This document shows positions 1 to 18,880 of a stretch of DNA of 64,000 bases, in pieces (positions within the stretch are counted from its first letter, which is position 1; every line of letters starts with the position of its first letter). Source of the DNA: Taeniopygia guttata (taxonomy: Eukaryota; Chordata; Aves; Passeriformes; Estrildidae); assembly GCF_048771995.1 (NCBI RefSeq), contig NC_133030.1:12664001-12728000 (forward strand), written 5' to 3'. Under the pieces are notes generated by a model. That model did not search any database and had not been told where the DNA came from. It was given only the letters and a program-made list of their open reading frames with translations. Both the position numbers and the translations under genes were made by a program.

Positions 1-3000
1 CTTCTGACCAGTTACCCAGTTCCTCAGCTCAGCCAGAGGATACAATGGGGTTGGGAAAAAACACTATCAGTGAAGCAAATAACTTCTTTGAGCCCAAAAA
101 GCAGGAGAACTCAGGTCTGGACTCTGGAGCTGATCCCATAGGAACGACGCCTAAGGATAAATATCCAGGAATAAATATCCCTCTGGGCATATTCCAGCCT
201 AAATTACCAAACAAGAGAAATCGTGTTTCCAGTGCACAGGACATAAATACAAAATCAGACAGTGTAGAAACCCCAGTTCCAGCAAACACCAGTGAAACCC
301 CAGGTAACAAGTCCAGCAGGCAGAACTTCAGTCCTTTTCAGTTCATTGCAGAAGAATTTCTCCCTGTCTGCCTGGAGGAAATTGATTCAAATGAATCTGT
401 CAGCTCCGAACTCATGGAAAATGCTTGGGATGATAAAAATAAAAAACAAATCCCCCACCCTGAAAAGGATCCATTTGAAGAGACAAAATCTTGCAACAAG
501 AAAAGAGCTTTAGGACAAACTGAGGAGGATTCTCAAAGCCCAAAGAAGACCAAGAGGGATCAACATGTGGATGCTGGGACCTCTCAAGACTTGGAGGTAA
601 GCTTGGTCCCTTACTGTAAGGATATGGGAACACCACCAGGGCTTAAATTTTGGTGGTGTAAGTGGATCTGTTAGTAGATTTTCTTGTTTTTCATAACCAC
701 CAGTTTGCTGTCATTTTTCTGTGTGATTCTCTGTGATTTTCATTGTTTTACCAAGTTAGAAGAATCAGGTTGGTGTGTGCAACAGTCCTGTACCAGGCAA
801 AACAGGCAGAATGAGGGATTTGCCCATTTTAAACCATTCTCTGCGTAGTATCCCTTTAATCCTTTCAAGGAACAGGTACAATAAACCACTGATCCAGTTA
901 GGTTGTCTTATATAACTACAGTAATTTATATTCTAAAAATTTGTTACTATTAGGTGACTTTTGATGTTGTGCCTCAGGACCAAGCAAAAGTTGATGAAGC
1001 TGGAGAACCTCCAGATCTCTCAGCTAAAATCCCTGGGTGTCCTCACGCCAGCACCAGCAGCTCCCTGGATTCTATGAAGGCTGACATAGAGTCAACAAGT
1101 AAGAGACCATTTGTGATAAGAGTCCCAAGCCTTGTGTTCTTTGCCCTGTAAGGATGTTATTGACCCATTAACCCACCAATACCTCCCACTTTCTGTTTTG
1201 TTTTCCCAGTCCAGCGCAGCAATCAGGTGGAATCCCATCTTCTCACAGACAGCATTTGTGAAGAAAATTTATGGGAGGTATGGACAGGGCTGGAAGACAG
1301 CAATTTCCTGTCCTAACAGGAAAAAAATTCTATGTTTATTCACTAGTGAGCATTCTGTCTTGAAAAATGAACTTACCAGTATGTTTCTTCTCAAATGTAC
1401 AGAAATTTCAGAGTGGTGCTATCACGGTTGGGGAGTTTTTTACTCTTCTTCAAGTCCATGTTGTGATTCAAAAGCCCAGGCACAGCCAGCTTCCAGCCAG
1501 TGTGAGTGGAACAATATAATTGACCTTAAATAATACTCCTTTGTTGGTTTGGGTTTTAATTTTTAGCAACTCAGACATCTTTAAACAAAAACCAGAACAG
1601 ATTTCCATTTCCTTACCAAATACTATATATTCAGGATTACTGTTCTTGGATAAATATGCTAATTCTTGCTTTTATTGTACTTAAAACAAATTTTAAATTT
1701 GAAAGAATTAGAAGCTCAATCTGACCTTTTCACTTTTTCTTCTCACTGTGTCTGTCAGCCACCACTGCCTGCAGCTACTCTGAGCTCCTCCTGCCTGTTC
1801 TACTCTCTCCTTTAGAAATGCTTCACTATGATATTGCTACTCTTTTATTTCCTCACCTGAAGAAAGGGGAAAAAATACAGAACAGAAGTCTGCCTTCTAA
1901 ATACTTTCCATTTTTTATTTAAAATACTCTCCTAGCTTAGTTACAGTTTACTTTACAAATTTATTCATACTGAGTTGTCTCTAAGTATTCATCAGGCTTA
2001 AAAGCGCTGCTACTGTGGGCTAGTGACACCATCCCCACAAAAGCCCCTGAAAATTTTCTCTGAAGGAGTGGAAGTAATTAATGTCAGTTATTTATGAGCT
2101 TTACTCTACAGGCAGCTTGCTGAAATACCCCTCTTGTAGTTATTTGAGGAATAAAGTTCCTAAGGCTTCTCTAAGGCTTGGGGGCTTTAATACTGAATTA
2201 AGCATAACTTTGAATTAAGCATTGTTTTGTTGGGGAGCACTCTTTTATCTGCATAACATATACATATTTTCAAGTCTTCATCTAAAAGGGAGGCCTCTTT
2301 CAGTAATATTTAATTTCATTCTTATGAGCTCTTATGGTGAGGCACATATCCCAAAAGGAAGCTTGTGCTCTGGTGTGACGAAACACGAGACGTGAAAGCA
2401 GAATTGAAATGACTGGAAGTTACTATTTCTGAAAAATATAGATTTTTTTTTATTTTTTCTTCCTACTTTTCCCTGTGTTTTTCTTCAGTGTGCAGTCAGT
2501 GCACCTCCCACTACAGAAGATCTCATCTACAGCCAGTACATTCACCGGCCCAAGCTGAGGATTTACGAGGAGGATTGCCAGGACCTGTCTCGGAAAATAG
2601 CGGAGTGAGTGGTTTTCCAGTCACACAGTTTATCAGTAATTCCATTTTTTCAGCTCTGGGTGCATGGGAATAGCCTGAAGAAAGTTAGTACATTACATAC
2701 AGGAAAAGTAAAAATATAGTTATTAGTTTGTTACAAATTTAGAAGTGATTTGTGTGAATATCACTGTGCTGCTTTAAGTGGTCAGTGAAATTGCTACAAG
2801 ACTTTCAACTTTTTTTCCCTATATTTCAGGTTAAAGCCACATATGAATATCCTGGATCAGCCCCTGGTGAACGTGATCAGGAGTTTGTGGGAAGTAATGA
2901 GAACCTGCACTGATGAAGAGGTAATGCTGCATGGAGAGAATGCTTGTGTGTAATGAAGAAGTGAGGTTAATTTATTTATTCACATCAAATAAGAACCAGA

Positions 3001-6000
3001 ATGGTCACAAAATAACAGCAGGTGAAACAAGGCAAAATATTTTCTCAATGGAAAACTGCTGAGAACTTCCAGCATGTCAGGAGAATGGAAGGAAATGTAT
3101 CCCTTGAAATATATTAAAGGGGAAAGAAATGACCTACAGTTACTGCATAGAAAACCCAGAAAATTTATAAAAGTATCTCACAAGAATTGAGAAGGTGGAT
3201 CAAAAGATTTTGTTTTCTGTGGTTCTAATGCTAAGAATAAAGATCTATTCCTTAAAAATAAAGAGTCTAAGTTGTTTAGAGAAATGGTATTTTTCATAAT
3301 TCATCGTTAGTTTGGTGTAGGGATGTCACTGAGTTTGGGTGCTGAGCTAGAGTCAGAAAGGTTTATATTTCCATTCACTTTCTCTTCTGTATTTCCCATT
3401 CATCACAGCTGAGTAAGTTTGGAGCAGAACTGAACAAGATGAAATCCTGTTTCACCAAGGAGGCTAAAATCTTGTCTCATAATGAGAAGGAGACATTGTA
3501 CAGGAAACTGCTGCAGAGTGCTGAGGTAAGGAGCCACAAGGCTGCAGGCATTTACCTTTAAAAAAATCACTTCTACCACATTTCATGTCTTTAAATGTGT
3601 AGGAGCTTAATTATTATAGTGTGTTCTCTCATGGAATTTTCTTTCTTATAAATAGATTTCCCTTTTATTTATATGCAAATACAACACTGGGACAGTGACA
3701 TTCTTGCAGTTACACTGTAGGAACCTTCTGCCTAAGAGTTTTGGTGATTGCCAGAGAGAAAAATTAAAGGAAACACCACCAAAAATGAGCTCTTTATACT
3801 GTAGCAATACCAGTGCTAGTAAGTAGGTAAGTAGTAGTAGCAAATATTTAGGAAGAAATTCTTCCCTGTGAGGGTGCTGAGGCCCTGACACTGGTTTGCC
3901 CAGAGAAGCTGTGGCTGCCCCTGGATCCCTGGAAGTGTCCAATGCCAGGCTGGATGGAGCTGGAGCAAGCTGGGATGGTGGAAGGTGTCCCTGCCCATGG
4001 CAGGGGGTTGGAATTGGATGGTCTTTAAAATCCTTTCCAACCCAAACCAGTCAGGGGTTCTCTGATAAGTAACAAGGAAGTGCAGAAGCAATGCATTGTG
4101 ACAGGGATCAAAGATGTGAATATATTAAAGCTCTAGATTCAGTGAGTATTTAGTAATTTCTTATTATTGGCTACTCCCCCATGGTTTGTCAGTTGCCTCT
4201 CCCCTCTAATGATGACAAATTTCACTAGCTGATTTAATTAATCAGCAAGCAAAGAGCCCCACGGTGATCCCAGAAGAAAATTCAGCTTTTAAAATAATAT
4301 CATTGACTCAAGTACAATTTTCCCATCTTAGGAGCAATACAGAAAGCTCCAATCAAGAATGGAAAAGGTGGATGAGTGGGTGAAGGAGGCAGAGAGCTCT
4401 GTGATTGCTCTGGAATCAGGTGTGTGTTTCCAAAGAGGTGGCCAATATGCTGCTTTCTCTTTTTTCTGCAGAGATACTGTTTAAAAGGTCAGTTGAGGAT
4501 TCTGTGTTTGTGGTTGTTTGTTACAAGCTGCAGCCAGAACTTGTCATTACTGTGTAATGATGCTCTGCTGTTTCAATTTTTTTTCTCCAATGCCTTGAGT
4601 AGAAATCCAGTTGCACAGTAGCAGCTCTAAAACAGTGCAATAAAACAAGTCTTGTTTGTTTGTTGTTATCACATTTGTTAATTTTGAAGTGCTGAGATTT
4701 CTAGAGCCCACAAACAAACAAAAGTAACTCTTAAGTATTGAATCTGGAAGTTCTGCACCAACCTGACACTTCTTTCCCACAGATTCTTTTTGGGATGAAG
4801 AGGAAGCTGGCTGCAGTGCTGGAACAGCAGGAGAGCAGAACATACAGAAAGGTGATGGAACCAGCTGAATGCACTTTTTGTCTGGTGTTTTGGAATCTGG
4901 GGAGGATGATACTCAACCCCCACCCTGATGCATTAACTCTGAGGGATGCAGACACTGCTGCTGTCTTTCCTGCATTGCACATAGCTAATTACATAGGTGT
5001 TAAAGAATGAAAAGGACTTGTTTTTCCCTGGAAAAAGGGAATTTAGAACTTTCTACCTGAAAAATGTGTGCTGGTTGTCATATTCAGCACTTTATTATCC
5101 AGTAATTATAACCTTTATAAGAACAGTGAGTGCACAGCAAATTAGGGCTGCCTGTGCTGCTCTTTTCTCTCATTTTTCCTTTTCTGTCCTTTCTTCTCTT
5201 TGCTTTAGAATTGCAAAGCATCACAGCCCAAGAAGAGGAACTTCTGAGGTAAGATGTCAGTGAGGATTTAAGAATAAGGTGCAAACTCAGATATTAGAGG
5301 GTTGGTCTGTTTTTTAACCAGTGTACCACATCCCATGAGATTGGTTTATCCTTGCAGAGAACTGTCAGAGATGGATGCTGAAGATGAGCTTAATTTGGCT
5401 GAGATGGAGAAGCTCAAGAACACTGAAAGGGCCTGCCTGGAAATCCTGAAGAAATATGAGTAAGGAAAACACCCCCAGGTTTTCTTTTTTAATAGCTGCT
5501 TCTGGGGGCTCATTTGTACAGGAATATGTTTGGGTTTGGTTTTCCTTGTTATTTGATGTGGGAAATCTTGGAATGCCCATCTCCTTGCAGCCTAAGGTAG
5601 GCAATAAAGCCTTGGCAAACTTCCATTCCATTAGCAGCTTTGCAGTAGTGTTCAGGGTTTCTACATCCAACTCTCCTTCAATCACCAAACTAACATTTAT
5701 ATAAAACTTACAGTAATATGCTTGCATTCCCAAGAGATTCTTATATTCTGTTGGAATTACAGGCTCTATTTGGCTTTGGAAAATTTCATTACTCTATGAT
5801 GTGATAAGAGCTGCAAGAACATTTAATACTCTGATGTTTGTCCCTCAGAAGTTGTTTGGGTTGATTGATTGAAACTTGAGGTGATGGTGGGTTTTTTTTC
5901 TTCCTATTTTCAGCTTCACTGAGTGGGAGTTGATAGAATGGAGTGAGCAGCGAGCTGTCTTTAATTTTCTTTATGATTCTGTGACACTCACAGTTGTGTT

Positions 6001-8638
6001 TGGACCCCCAATAGGTGAGTCACAAAATAGGTAGGTTTGTGTTTTATGAATTTGCAATGTTAAGAGAATAAAAACCTAAAATGTCCATATTTGTAAAGAT
6101 CTGCTGAAAGGAAGTAGGAAATAGAAAATATACCACAGTGTGTAAGCTGAGAGGAGTGACTTTGAATATGTTTTTCATATGAAAATTCAGAAATTTATAT
6201 AATGCATGGCTGTTTCTGGAGATGAAGAGCTGTAACTCCAGAGCTAAGCATGGAAATAAATGGGGATTCTTTTAACTTTCTTTCTCAGATGATGAGTTTT
6301 TTGCTGCACGTCCTTCCAGAAGCATTGTTAGCCTGGACTTTGAATCTTTCCTGGATGGTGAGATTTTTGAATACTGTGAAAGTAGCAGCCCTGCTAATCT
6401 TTTTTGGGAAGACTAAATGTGTGCTTGATTTTCTAACGCTTTATGAAATGGCTTTTCAAAGATTTCTGGTTTTCTTTTGTGTTGCAGAGGAACAAGCTCC
6501 ACCCTCCACATATTTAGTCCAAAAACTCATCTTCCAGTTTATTGAAAGTCGGGGATGCTGGCAGAAAAGGTGTCCCAAACTGTGCTATTTGCCCCAGGTA
6601 ACATTCCAGGGAAACTTAGAAGATGCTGAAAAAAAAATCCAATTATTATTTTCTGCAACAGAGAAAACAGGGCTGAGCTGAGAACCAAAGCACCTCAATG
6701 AAAGCTTCAGGAATGCGAACCAAAATCTGCTTCAGGAATATTCTGAGGTGTGAGGGCAAATATCTGTCTCTGAAGGCAGGAGTCCTAAAAGCTGAAGTTT
6801 ATTAAAAAGTTTTTTGCCTTTAAAAGAAAAAAAATGAGCTGAAGGTCATTTTGCCTCCTAAAGAATGTAGGTTTAAATTGCCAAGCCAAACTTTTGTGTT
6901 GCTGCGTGGCTGTTGGCAAAGCTGAAAGGACAAATTTAAAGCAAAAAATGTACATTTGTTATACTTGTACAATTTCATTTTTCCATCCAAACTGAGGTAG
7001 CAGTTAAACCATGTTTATTTTTTGTACTTTCTAGGATGAGCTGTGCATTCAAGCATCACATAGTCACCCCCTGAGTGCTGATGTTCTTTTTCTGATTGCT
7101 CCCCCCAGGCTCTATTTGACATCTCCTTGGTGGTGAATCGCTGCAAAACCTTGGGAGAGGAGTTGGAATTTCTGCAGAGGTGGGGTGCAAAATTCCAGCT
7201 CCTAGAAGCAGATATCAAAGACACAGAGTGAGTAAATACAGAAAATTATGATGGGATTGTTGGGGTGTCCTGTGCAGGGCCAGGAGCTGGACTTTGATGA
7301 TCCTTGTGTGGATCTTTTCGGACTTGGGATGTTCTCTGATTCAATAAGATGGAGTTCACAGTAGCCTCAAGAGGGAGTTTCTAGATAATCAGAAGCAAAA
7401 CACTGAAATAGTTTCAATGTGCTTTTCTTAAAAGTGACATTTTATGCAGCAATTTTTAAGAACAATTTATTTTCATACAATTGCACTGCACTGTCCCAGT
7501 GCATGGAAATTAGGCTGTTCATGGATTAATTGATTCTATGACTATCAGACAGCCTCTCCTTCCTTGCCATTTTCCTACTTGACTTGCCTTTCTTAAAATA
7601 TTGAGGCCAAATTGTAGCAATACAAAGGAAACAGAGCAAAGAGTTCACCTGTAGCTTAGGGCTTTTTTTCCTTTAATCTTGTGTTTGCCTCAGCCAAGCA
7701 GAATGAGTCATGGAAGGAGGGATGCACTGAAACTAAGTTTCTTTACTTTCCATTTTCCCTTGCTACTTCCCAAATTTGTGGCATGTTACAGTGGTACAAC
7801 ACAAATACAATTTCACCTCATCCTTCCATTACTGATGCATATCTTTAATTAAGAAGTGCCCAATTATGAACCTGCTCTGCCCACCTTGGTGCTGTTTCAG
7901 AGGTTATTCTAATTTTGTAGCTCCCTTTGCAAGAGTGTCAAAAACCCCATGGAGCTGGGGGTAAATCAGTCCTACTTAAAGCATTAGAAAACCTTAGCTG
8001 CCTGGGAATGTTTCATGTTTTTAGTCTCTATTCTCCCATAATTTCTGGATGGTTCTGTGAATTACGTGTGCATTAACTTTTTCTGTGGGGGAAGTTGGGA
8101 GTTTGCATTATGAAGTGTTGATAAGGTGTGAAGGGCCTTTTTTATCTCATTCTTGAAGTTCCTGTGGGTCTGTACTGGAACTCTTTAGAAGTTACTGTGT
8201 TTCTTGCATCAGTGACATCACTTATTGCTACTCCTGGCATTAATTCCAAGGTGGAAACAGCCCATTTGACTGTTCTGCATGGATCTGTGTGTTTATTTCC
8301 ACAGGGTGAAGCTTCTGTTCTCCTCTTCGGTGGCTTTTGCAAAGTTTGAGTTGACTCTGACTCTCTCTCATGATTACCCATCTGCTGTACTTCCCTTCAG
8401 GGTCCAAACTCACATTGGGACTATTGGGTGAGCTGGCAAAGCACTGCTGCATGGGAATCCATCCCCAAGTTGGGATGGGGATTGAGCACTCGGGGTCCTG
8501 TCTAACACATGTGATCATTTTATCTTCCCCAGGGAGAAGGAAATTGCTGCTGTTCTCTCCAGAGTTCCAGCTGGTCACCACTATCTGCAGAGAGCAGTCA
8601 TCTCAATCCATCAGAATCTGCTCCAGGGTCCCAGATGA
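1..8638 (+). CDS. KNL1: Kinetochore scaffold 1 (KNL1/CASC5), 3' part of gene
   Basis: KNL1 is the outer-kinetochore scaffold that carries BUB1/BUBR1 and PP1 on its N-terminal side and binds the MIS12 complex through C-terminal RWD domains. The window starts inside its large exon. Exons with matching GT/AG sites and phases: 1-596, 954-1098, 1210-1277, 1412-1501, 2489-2604, 2830-2920, 3409-3525, 4332-4419, 4783-4851, 5209-5248, 5358-5459, 5914-6014, 6289-6357, 6488-6597, 7109-7227, 8305-8427 and 8533-8638 (stop TGA), giving about 715 residues here. The large exon has the family segment with PKLPNKRN. The middle exons are rich in E/K/L and look coiled-coil. The last exons match the human tail closely (ALFDISLVVNRCKTLGEE; LLFSSSVAFAKFELTL), which is the tandem RWD region. 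The 5' half, including the MELT repeats, lies outside the window. No break was seen. Confidence 0.95.
3851..4067 (+). mobile_element. CR1 LINE fragment in KNL1 intron
   Basis: The + strand reads GGAAGAAATTCTTCCCTGTG, then GCTGTGGCTGCCCCTGGATC, then AAGGTGTCCCTGCCCATGGC, then TTTCCAACCCAAACCAG. This is the standard order of the avian CR1 3' end, 5'-truncated, lying in the KNL1 intron between the exons at 3409 and 4332. Confidence 0.9.
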
Positions 8639-9690
8639 TCTGCTGGATCCACAGGCAGGACTGAAGCAGTCAAAAATGAGTAGTCAGTGAGTTTAGTCTT
8701 ATGAGAATTCCAGCTGTGTCTCCCTGAAATGGGAATGCTGTCACCCACTCAGCTCTAGTATTCCTGCCTATTTAGTATCCTTGTGGCTTAGACCAAGTAG
8801 AACACTTGGTCTAAGCCACAAGTTTTACAAAGGCAATGGTGTCTAAAGAGGAGAAGAAGGAAATTCCAAGATCCCTTCTAAGTTCAAGGTGCCTTTTGTC
8901 TACTCACTGATGGTCATTCCTGCCACAGATATTCATGACTGGATAGTCATTCCAAGCATGGATATTCTTCTGCCATAGTCAATTAATTTTGTTATTTACA
9001 GAGCTCTTGGACAAAACAATGATGAGTGTTCTTTAAATTATTACAACTGGAATTTACCTTTGCTGTCAATACTTCACTACCACATACAATTTAACAGATC
9101 CCACCACATCTGGTGTTTATCCATTGCCTGGAATCCCTCCCAGGCCAGACACTGTATCCCTGCATCTGATTAATTAACCTGTAGCAATTAACTCCAGTCA
9201 CCAAAGTCAGAAATATTTTTGGAATTAAGGCTAAAAATCCCTGTGCTTGCCCACAGACGTTGGGATGCAACAGCCTCAAAGCCATCCCTGTGATTCCCTG
9301 GCAGAAGTTAGTTCTGACATTACCGTAGTTGAGCACTATCTCTGTGTGCTGGGGCACTGTCCCAGTTTGGAATGCCATGGAATTTTAGTGAGGAGACTGA
9401 ACTCCTTAAACTCGGGAGCATCTGTGAGCTCTAGCTTGGTTTTGTGTATAATTTTGTGTATTATGTGGGTCTTGCTGTTGGAACTGATCTCACCCTGTGT
9501 TGCCGAGCCAAAGCACTAATCCTGGCTCAGCTCTCAGTTCTGCAGCTGCAAATCTCTGTACCCTGTAAAATATGTTGAATTTAAAAATGTTTTCCTGTAT
9601 TTTAGTGTTTATATATTTTGTTTTTTTACAAAGTTTGTGTCTGTTTGAAAAGTGGAAGTTTAATAAAGATTGGCTTTATCACTCTTCCTG
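8639..9690 (+). other. KNL1: KNL1 3' untranslated region with poly(A) signal
   Basis: About 1 kb follows the KNL1 stop without further recognisable coding sequence. A canonical AATAAA lies at 9662-9667, followed by GT-rich sequence, so the transcript probably ends near 9685. The UTR holds the perfect hairpin at 8780-8822, listed separately. The 3' end is inferred from the signal only. Confidence 0.7.
8780..8822. repeat. Perfect 19-bp inverted repeat (hairpin) in KNL1 3'UTR
   Basis: The left arm 8780-8798 (CTTGTGGCTTAGACCAAGT) and right arm 8804-8822 are exact reverse complements, separated by the 5-base loop AGAAC. The pairing stops sharply on both sides. It is transcribed if the KNL1 3' end is at about 9685. 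It could be a regulatory or Dicer-type stem-loop, or a recent small palindromic insertion. Confidence 0.9.
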
Positions 9691-10477
9691 TTTCAAATGA
9701 GGATTATGGGCTGCTCTATTTAAACTGGTTATTGAAAACTCAAAATATTGAAATAATTTTGTTAAATACGTGGGAAGACTTTTCATAATATCATTTTTTC
9801 CCTTGGCTTTTCTACTGCTACTTTTCTATATCCTGCCTTTCCACAAGAATTTATTGTATTTTAATTAGGAAGATAGCACCCAAATAATTCTAAACTTAAG
9901 TACTATACCTAGAACTTTGAATTTCCCCAGGCCATTCTCTGTGCATCAGTAACTAGCAGAGAGTGCCGTGGCAGTTCTCCAGGAGCATTATCCACCTCTC
10001 TTTTTTTTTTTTTTTTTTTTTTGGTTTTTTTTTTTTTCCCTTTGGCTGATTTTTTTCAGTGGATTTACACGCTGAAGCATCAATAACCATAAAGACTCAA
10101 GTGAGTTTTTGGTGAAGTTTATTATATTGCTCTGAATATTGAATCAAAGCAGCAGGTAAAGCCATATGTGGCTTTCCACACATCTGTAGTGGGAAAAGGA
10201 GCTTGGGCAGAAATGATGCCATTATCCAGCTTTAAAAAAAATAATGGAAAACTTCACTTCCATGTGCCAAGAATCAGCGGCTCCACTCTGTGCAAAGCCT
10301 CAAGGAAAGGGATTCCATCAAAATCAAGGGATGGGGCTTCCAGTGCAGAATTGAAACCTCTGCTCCACATGTGGCTCGATCCTCCAGCTGCTTGTTCTTG
10401 GGCTCTGGCTGAGGAATTGTTACTGCTCAGGAATTGCGGGGGCTGCTGGATTTAGGGGGGAACAGGGTCGTGCTTCA
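9691..10477. other. KNL1-RAD51 intergenic DNA with poly(T)
   Basis: No coding exon was recognised here. An interrupted run of T lies at 10001-10037. On the minus strand it would be a poly(A) tail, but no retroelement body was recognised beside it. The remainder is ordinary unique-looking sequence. Confidence 0.6.
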
Positions 10478-10694
10478 AGAGGGAAAAGAGAGAAAATAAG
10501 GAAAGTAAGGGAAAATAACAGGAGAGAGAGAGAAGCAAAAGGAGGAGAGAAAAAGGGAAAGAGAGGGGAAAGCGAAGGAGAAGTGGGGGGAAAAGGAACG
10601 GGGGAAAAGAGAAAAGAAGCGCAAAAGGAAAAGAGAGAAGGAAAAGGAAACGCGAAGACAGAAAAGAGAGAGGAAGGGAATGAGAAAGGAAGGC
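10478..10694. repeat. Polypurine tract upstream of RAD51 promoter
   Basis: About 215 bases are almost only A and G on the + strand (for example GGAGAGAGAGAGAAGC), with only scattered pyrimidines. The tract ends at the GC-rich RAD51 promoter. Such homopurine/homopyrimidine DNA can form triplex (H-DNA). Its place suggests promoter-associated or divergent-transcript sequence, but that is inference. Confidence 0.75.
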
Positions 10695-11116
10695 CCCGGG
10701 GCCCGGGGCCCGGGGCCGCTCCCCGCGCTCCCCTCACGGCGCCGGTGGGGCGGGGCGGCGCCTGCGCGGAGCGGTCACGTGAGGCGGCGGCGGGAGCGCC
10801 CGAACGGCCGGAGCGGGGCCGCGGTGAGGGACGGGCCCGGGCACGGGAATGCGAACGGGAACGGACACGGGAACGGGCACAGGGTGGGGCGGGCCCGGGG
10901 CCGCTGGACCTCTGATGCCTATTGGGGCTCCCCCGGTGCGGGAGCGGCCGCGGGAGCCTGAGGGGCGTTGGCGGCGGAGGGGTGGGAAGGCCGTCAGCTG
11001 TGGGGAGCCGTGAGGGGCGTTAAATAAAGGGCTGGAGTTGAGCAGAACGAGGGAACGCGGCATGGAGAGTCCGAGGAGTTTTAGATCGCCGGCTGGTGCT
11101 GCTGACCGGGCTCCCG
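10695..11116 (+). promoter_or_regulatory. RAD51: RAD51 CpG-island promoter and untranslated first exon
   Basis: This is a dense CpG and GC-box region. A palindromic E-box TCACGTGA lies at 10775-10782. Two good splice donors for a noncoding first exon are visible: at 10823 (CCGCG|GTGAGG) and at 11117 (CTCCCG|GTAAGG). The first coding exon follows at 11644. RAD51 in mammals also has an untranslated first exon. The exact start site was not determined. Confidence 0.75.
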
Positions 11117-11125
11117 GTAAGGCTG

Positions 11126-11372
11126 GGATTGTGGAATGCCAGAATGGCCATGAAGTTCCACCCTCTGCCAGGGACACCTTCCACCATCTCAGGTTGCTCC
11201 AAGCCCCGTCCAACCTGGCCTTGGTCACTTCCAAGGATCCAGGGGCAGCCACAGCTTTTCTGTGCCAAAGCCTCAGCACCCTCACAGGGAAGAATTTCTT
11301 CCCAGTGTTCAATGTAAATTTTCTCTCAGTTTGAATCCATTCCCTCTTGTCCTTTTATAATATTCAAATTGT
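11126..11372 (-). mobile_element. CR1 LINE fragment (3' part)
   Basis: On the minus strand the sequence carries the familiar avian CR1 3' order: a segment ending in AAGAAATTCTTCCC, then the CTGTGGCTGCCCCTGGATCC-like stretch, then AAGGTGTCCCTG. It is 5'-truncated and lies in the first RAD51 intron. The match is by recalled consensus. Confidence 0.75.
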
Positions 11373-11667
11373 ATTCCCTTGTATCCTTCAGTTTCCCATG
11401 ACAGCTCCTGCCTGCTATCCTGCTCAGCAGTCCTAAGGGTGGTGCAGATCCTCTGCAGGATCTTCCAGCCCTTTCCAAGGTGTTTGTGGCAGTCCCAAGG
11501 ACAAGCTCTGGGGCACAGCCCAGCCCCAACATCAGGGGCCAGTTCAGAGGGCTTTTCCAGCTTTAAGAACTCCATGATTCTGATTCATGTGACCACACAA
11601 CTTATGGCTAAAAGGGAACACTGAAATGTCTGTTTCCTTCCAGGGGGTGTCCTGGGCCCTTGCTGCC

Positions 11668-17470
<5,803 letters not shown>

Positions 17471-18025
17471 AAACTCCTTTTCTTTCCCTGAATCCTAAGA
17501 CTCTGTGTCTGTAAGAGGCTCCTTTCCTGGAGGCACCTTAGGGATACTTCCCAAGGCAGTGGGCAGAGGAAGCTGTGGCGTGTCAGCGTGGGAGCCGTCG
17601 GGACACTCTGAGCTCAGCCACGGCTGTTGGGAAGAGTTCTCCCTCCGGCTGCAGGCATAGATGAGCTCCAGCTGCTTCCTCAGCAGCATTCCCAGAGGAC
17701 CATACCCTGCGTGTTTCCCTGGATCCCACCATGGACACCCTGCAGCAGAATCTTGGTGGCCACAGTTGGGAACTTGGCAAATTGGGAGAAAAGCTGAAGG
17801 GTTTGTCCACTAAGAGAAGTGGTGATTTATAAATCAAAGCAGAGTGGTATTCCACACGAGGATTTGGGACTGGTGATGGTCCCAATCCATCATCTTTCTG
17901 TTCATTTTCCTTTGGATGCTGCAATCTGCTGGGCTGGGGGAGCTGTTCCTTTACATTTCTGTTTAATTTTCTGTATTCTGTTAATTCTCTGGAAATCTGC
18001 TTTTAATAAAAAGGCTCCTGAGGAT
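17471..18025 (+). other. RAD51: RAD51 3' untranslated region with poly(A) signal
   Basis: About 550 bases run from the stop codon to AATAAA at 18005-18010, so cleavage probably falls near 18025. No other gene was recognised inside. The assignment of the 3' end is by signal only. Confidence 0.7.
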
Positions 18026-18662
18026 ATTGATGATGTCCCAGGTTCCTGAGATTCACAGGTGTGAGTTCAGACCCAGGATCGTTCTGGCTGGCAGAAGCTG
18101 CACCAATCTCCCAGGAATCTCAGTCTGGGTTTTTCTCCCAGTTCTCCTCAGTTTGGGGGTGCAGTGCAGCTCTGCCCTGTGGATCTCCTGGAAGAGTTTT
18201 GAGGATAAAAAGTTTCTTTTCTATTCTGCAGTTTTTCTCTAGAACTTGATTAAAAAGAATAATGTGTTGATGTGATCTTAACTGGTTTATTTGCATTGGT
18301 TAATTAAAGCAGATCATTGAGAAGGAGCTTGAGCACCCCTTGGTTGGAGCTGACAGTTCTTTATTGTCTCTTCATTCTTTGAATTTATTTTAATTATTTC
18401 TTAAGCAATGCTGCAATTAAGATGCACGGTGAGGAGAACAGCATTGCTGCCTGCTGGATTGAGAAATCCAAGTGCAAATCTTTGGAGAGATTGAGGGGAC
18501 GGGGAGCTGAGCCTCAGGCTGGGTTTTGGCAGCAGGAATTGGGTGAGGAGGGGAGAGGGGAGATCCCTCAAAACTGGTTAAAGCCAATTCTGCTGGGTTT
18601 GGGTGCCCTCACCCCAAAAAAGGATCCTGGTTAAAGGGCACTTGGGGAAGCCGCAGGATGTG
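18026..18662. other. Intergenic DNA after RAD51
   Basis: Nothing recognisable. The first half is AT-rich and the second G-rich. No coding exon with supporting splice sites was seen. Confidence 0.5.
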
Positions 18663-18880
18663 CTGGGGGGGCTGTGCTGGAACCCCCAGCCCCTGGCCAG
18701 GGCTGGTGGGCAGTGCCAGGCTCACAGGGACACTCCGGAGGGGCTGTGCTGGGATCCCCAGATTCCAGCCAGGAATGCTGGGAAGTGTCAGCTCCATGGG
18801 GACACTGTAGAAGGGATGTGCTGGGATCCCCCAAATTCCAGCCAGGAATGCTGGGATATGCCAGACCTTCGGGACACTGC
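18663..18880. repeat. 72-bp tandem repeat, about 3 copies
   Basis: The segment around GGCTGTGCTGGGATCCCC recurs at 72-bp intervals (GGAACCCC at 18679, GGGATCCCC at 18751, GGGATCCCCC at 18823). Each copy continues into CCAGGAATGCTGGGA or a diverged form of it, then a GGGACACT segment. The copies differ by scattered substitutions. Confidence 0.85.

Noticed and set aside
4472-4487. A 16-base segment in the KNL1 intron with acceptor and donor-like ends
   Set aside because: Including it breaks the phase. Joining 4419 directly to 4783 gives the correct frame (SDSFWDEEE).
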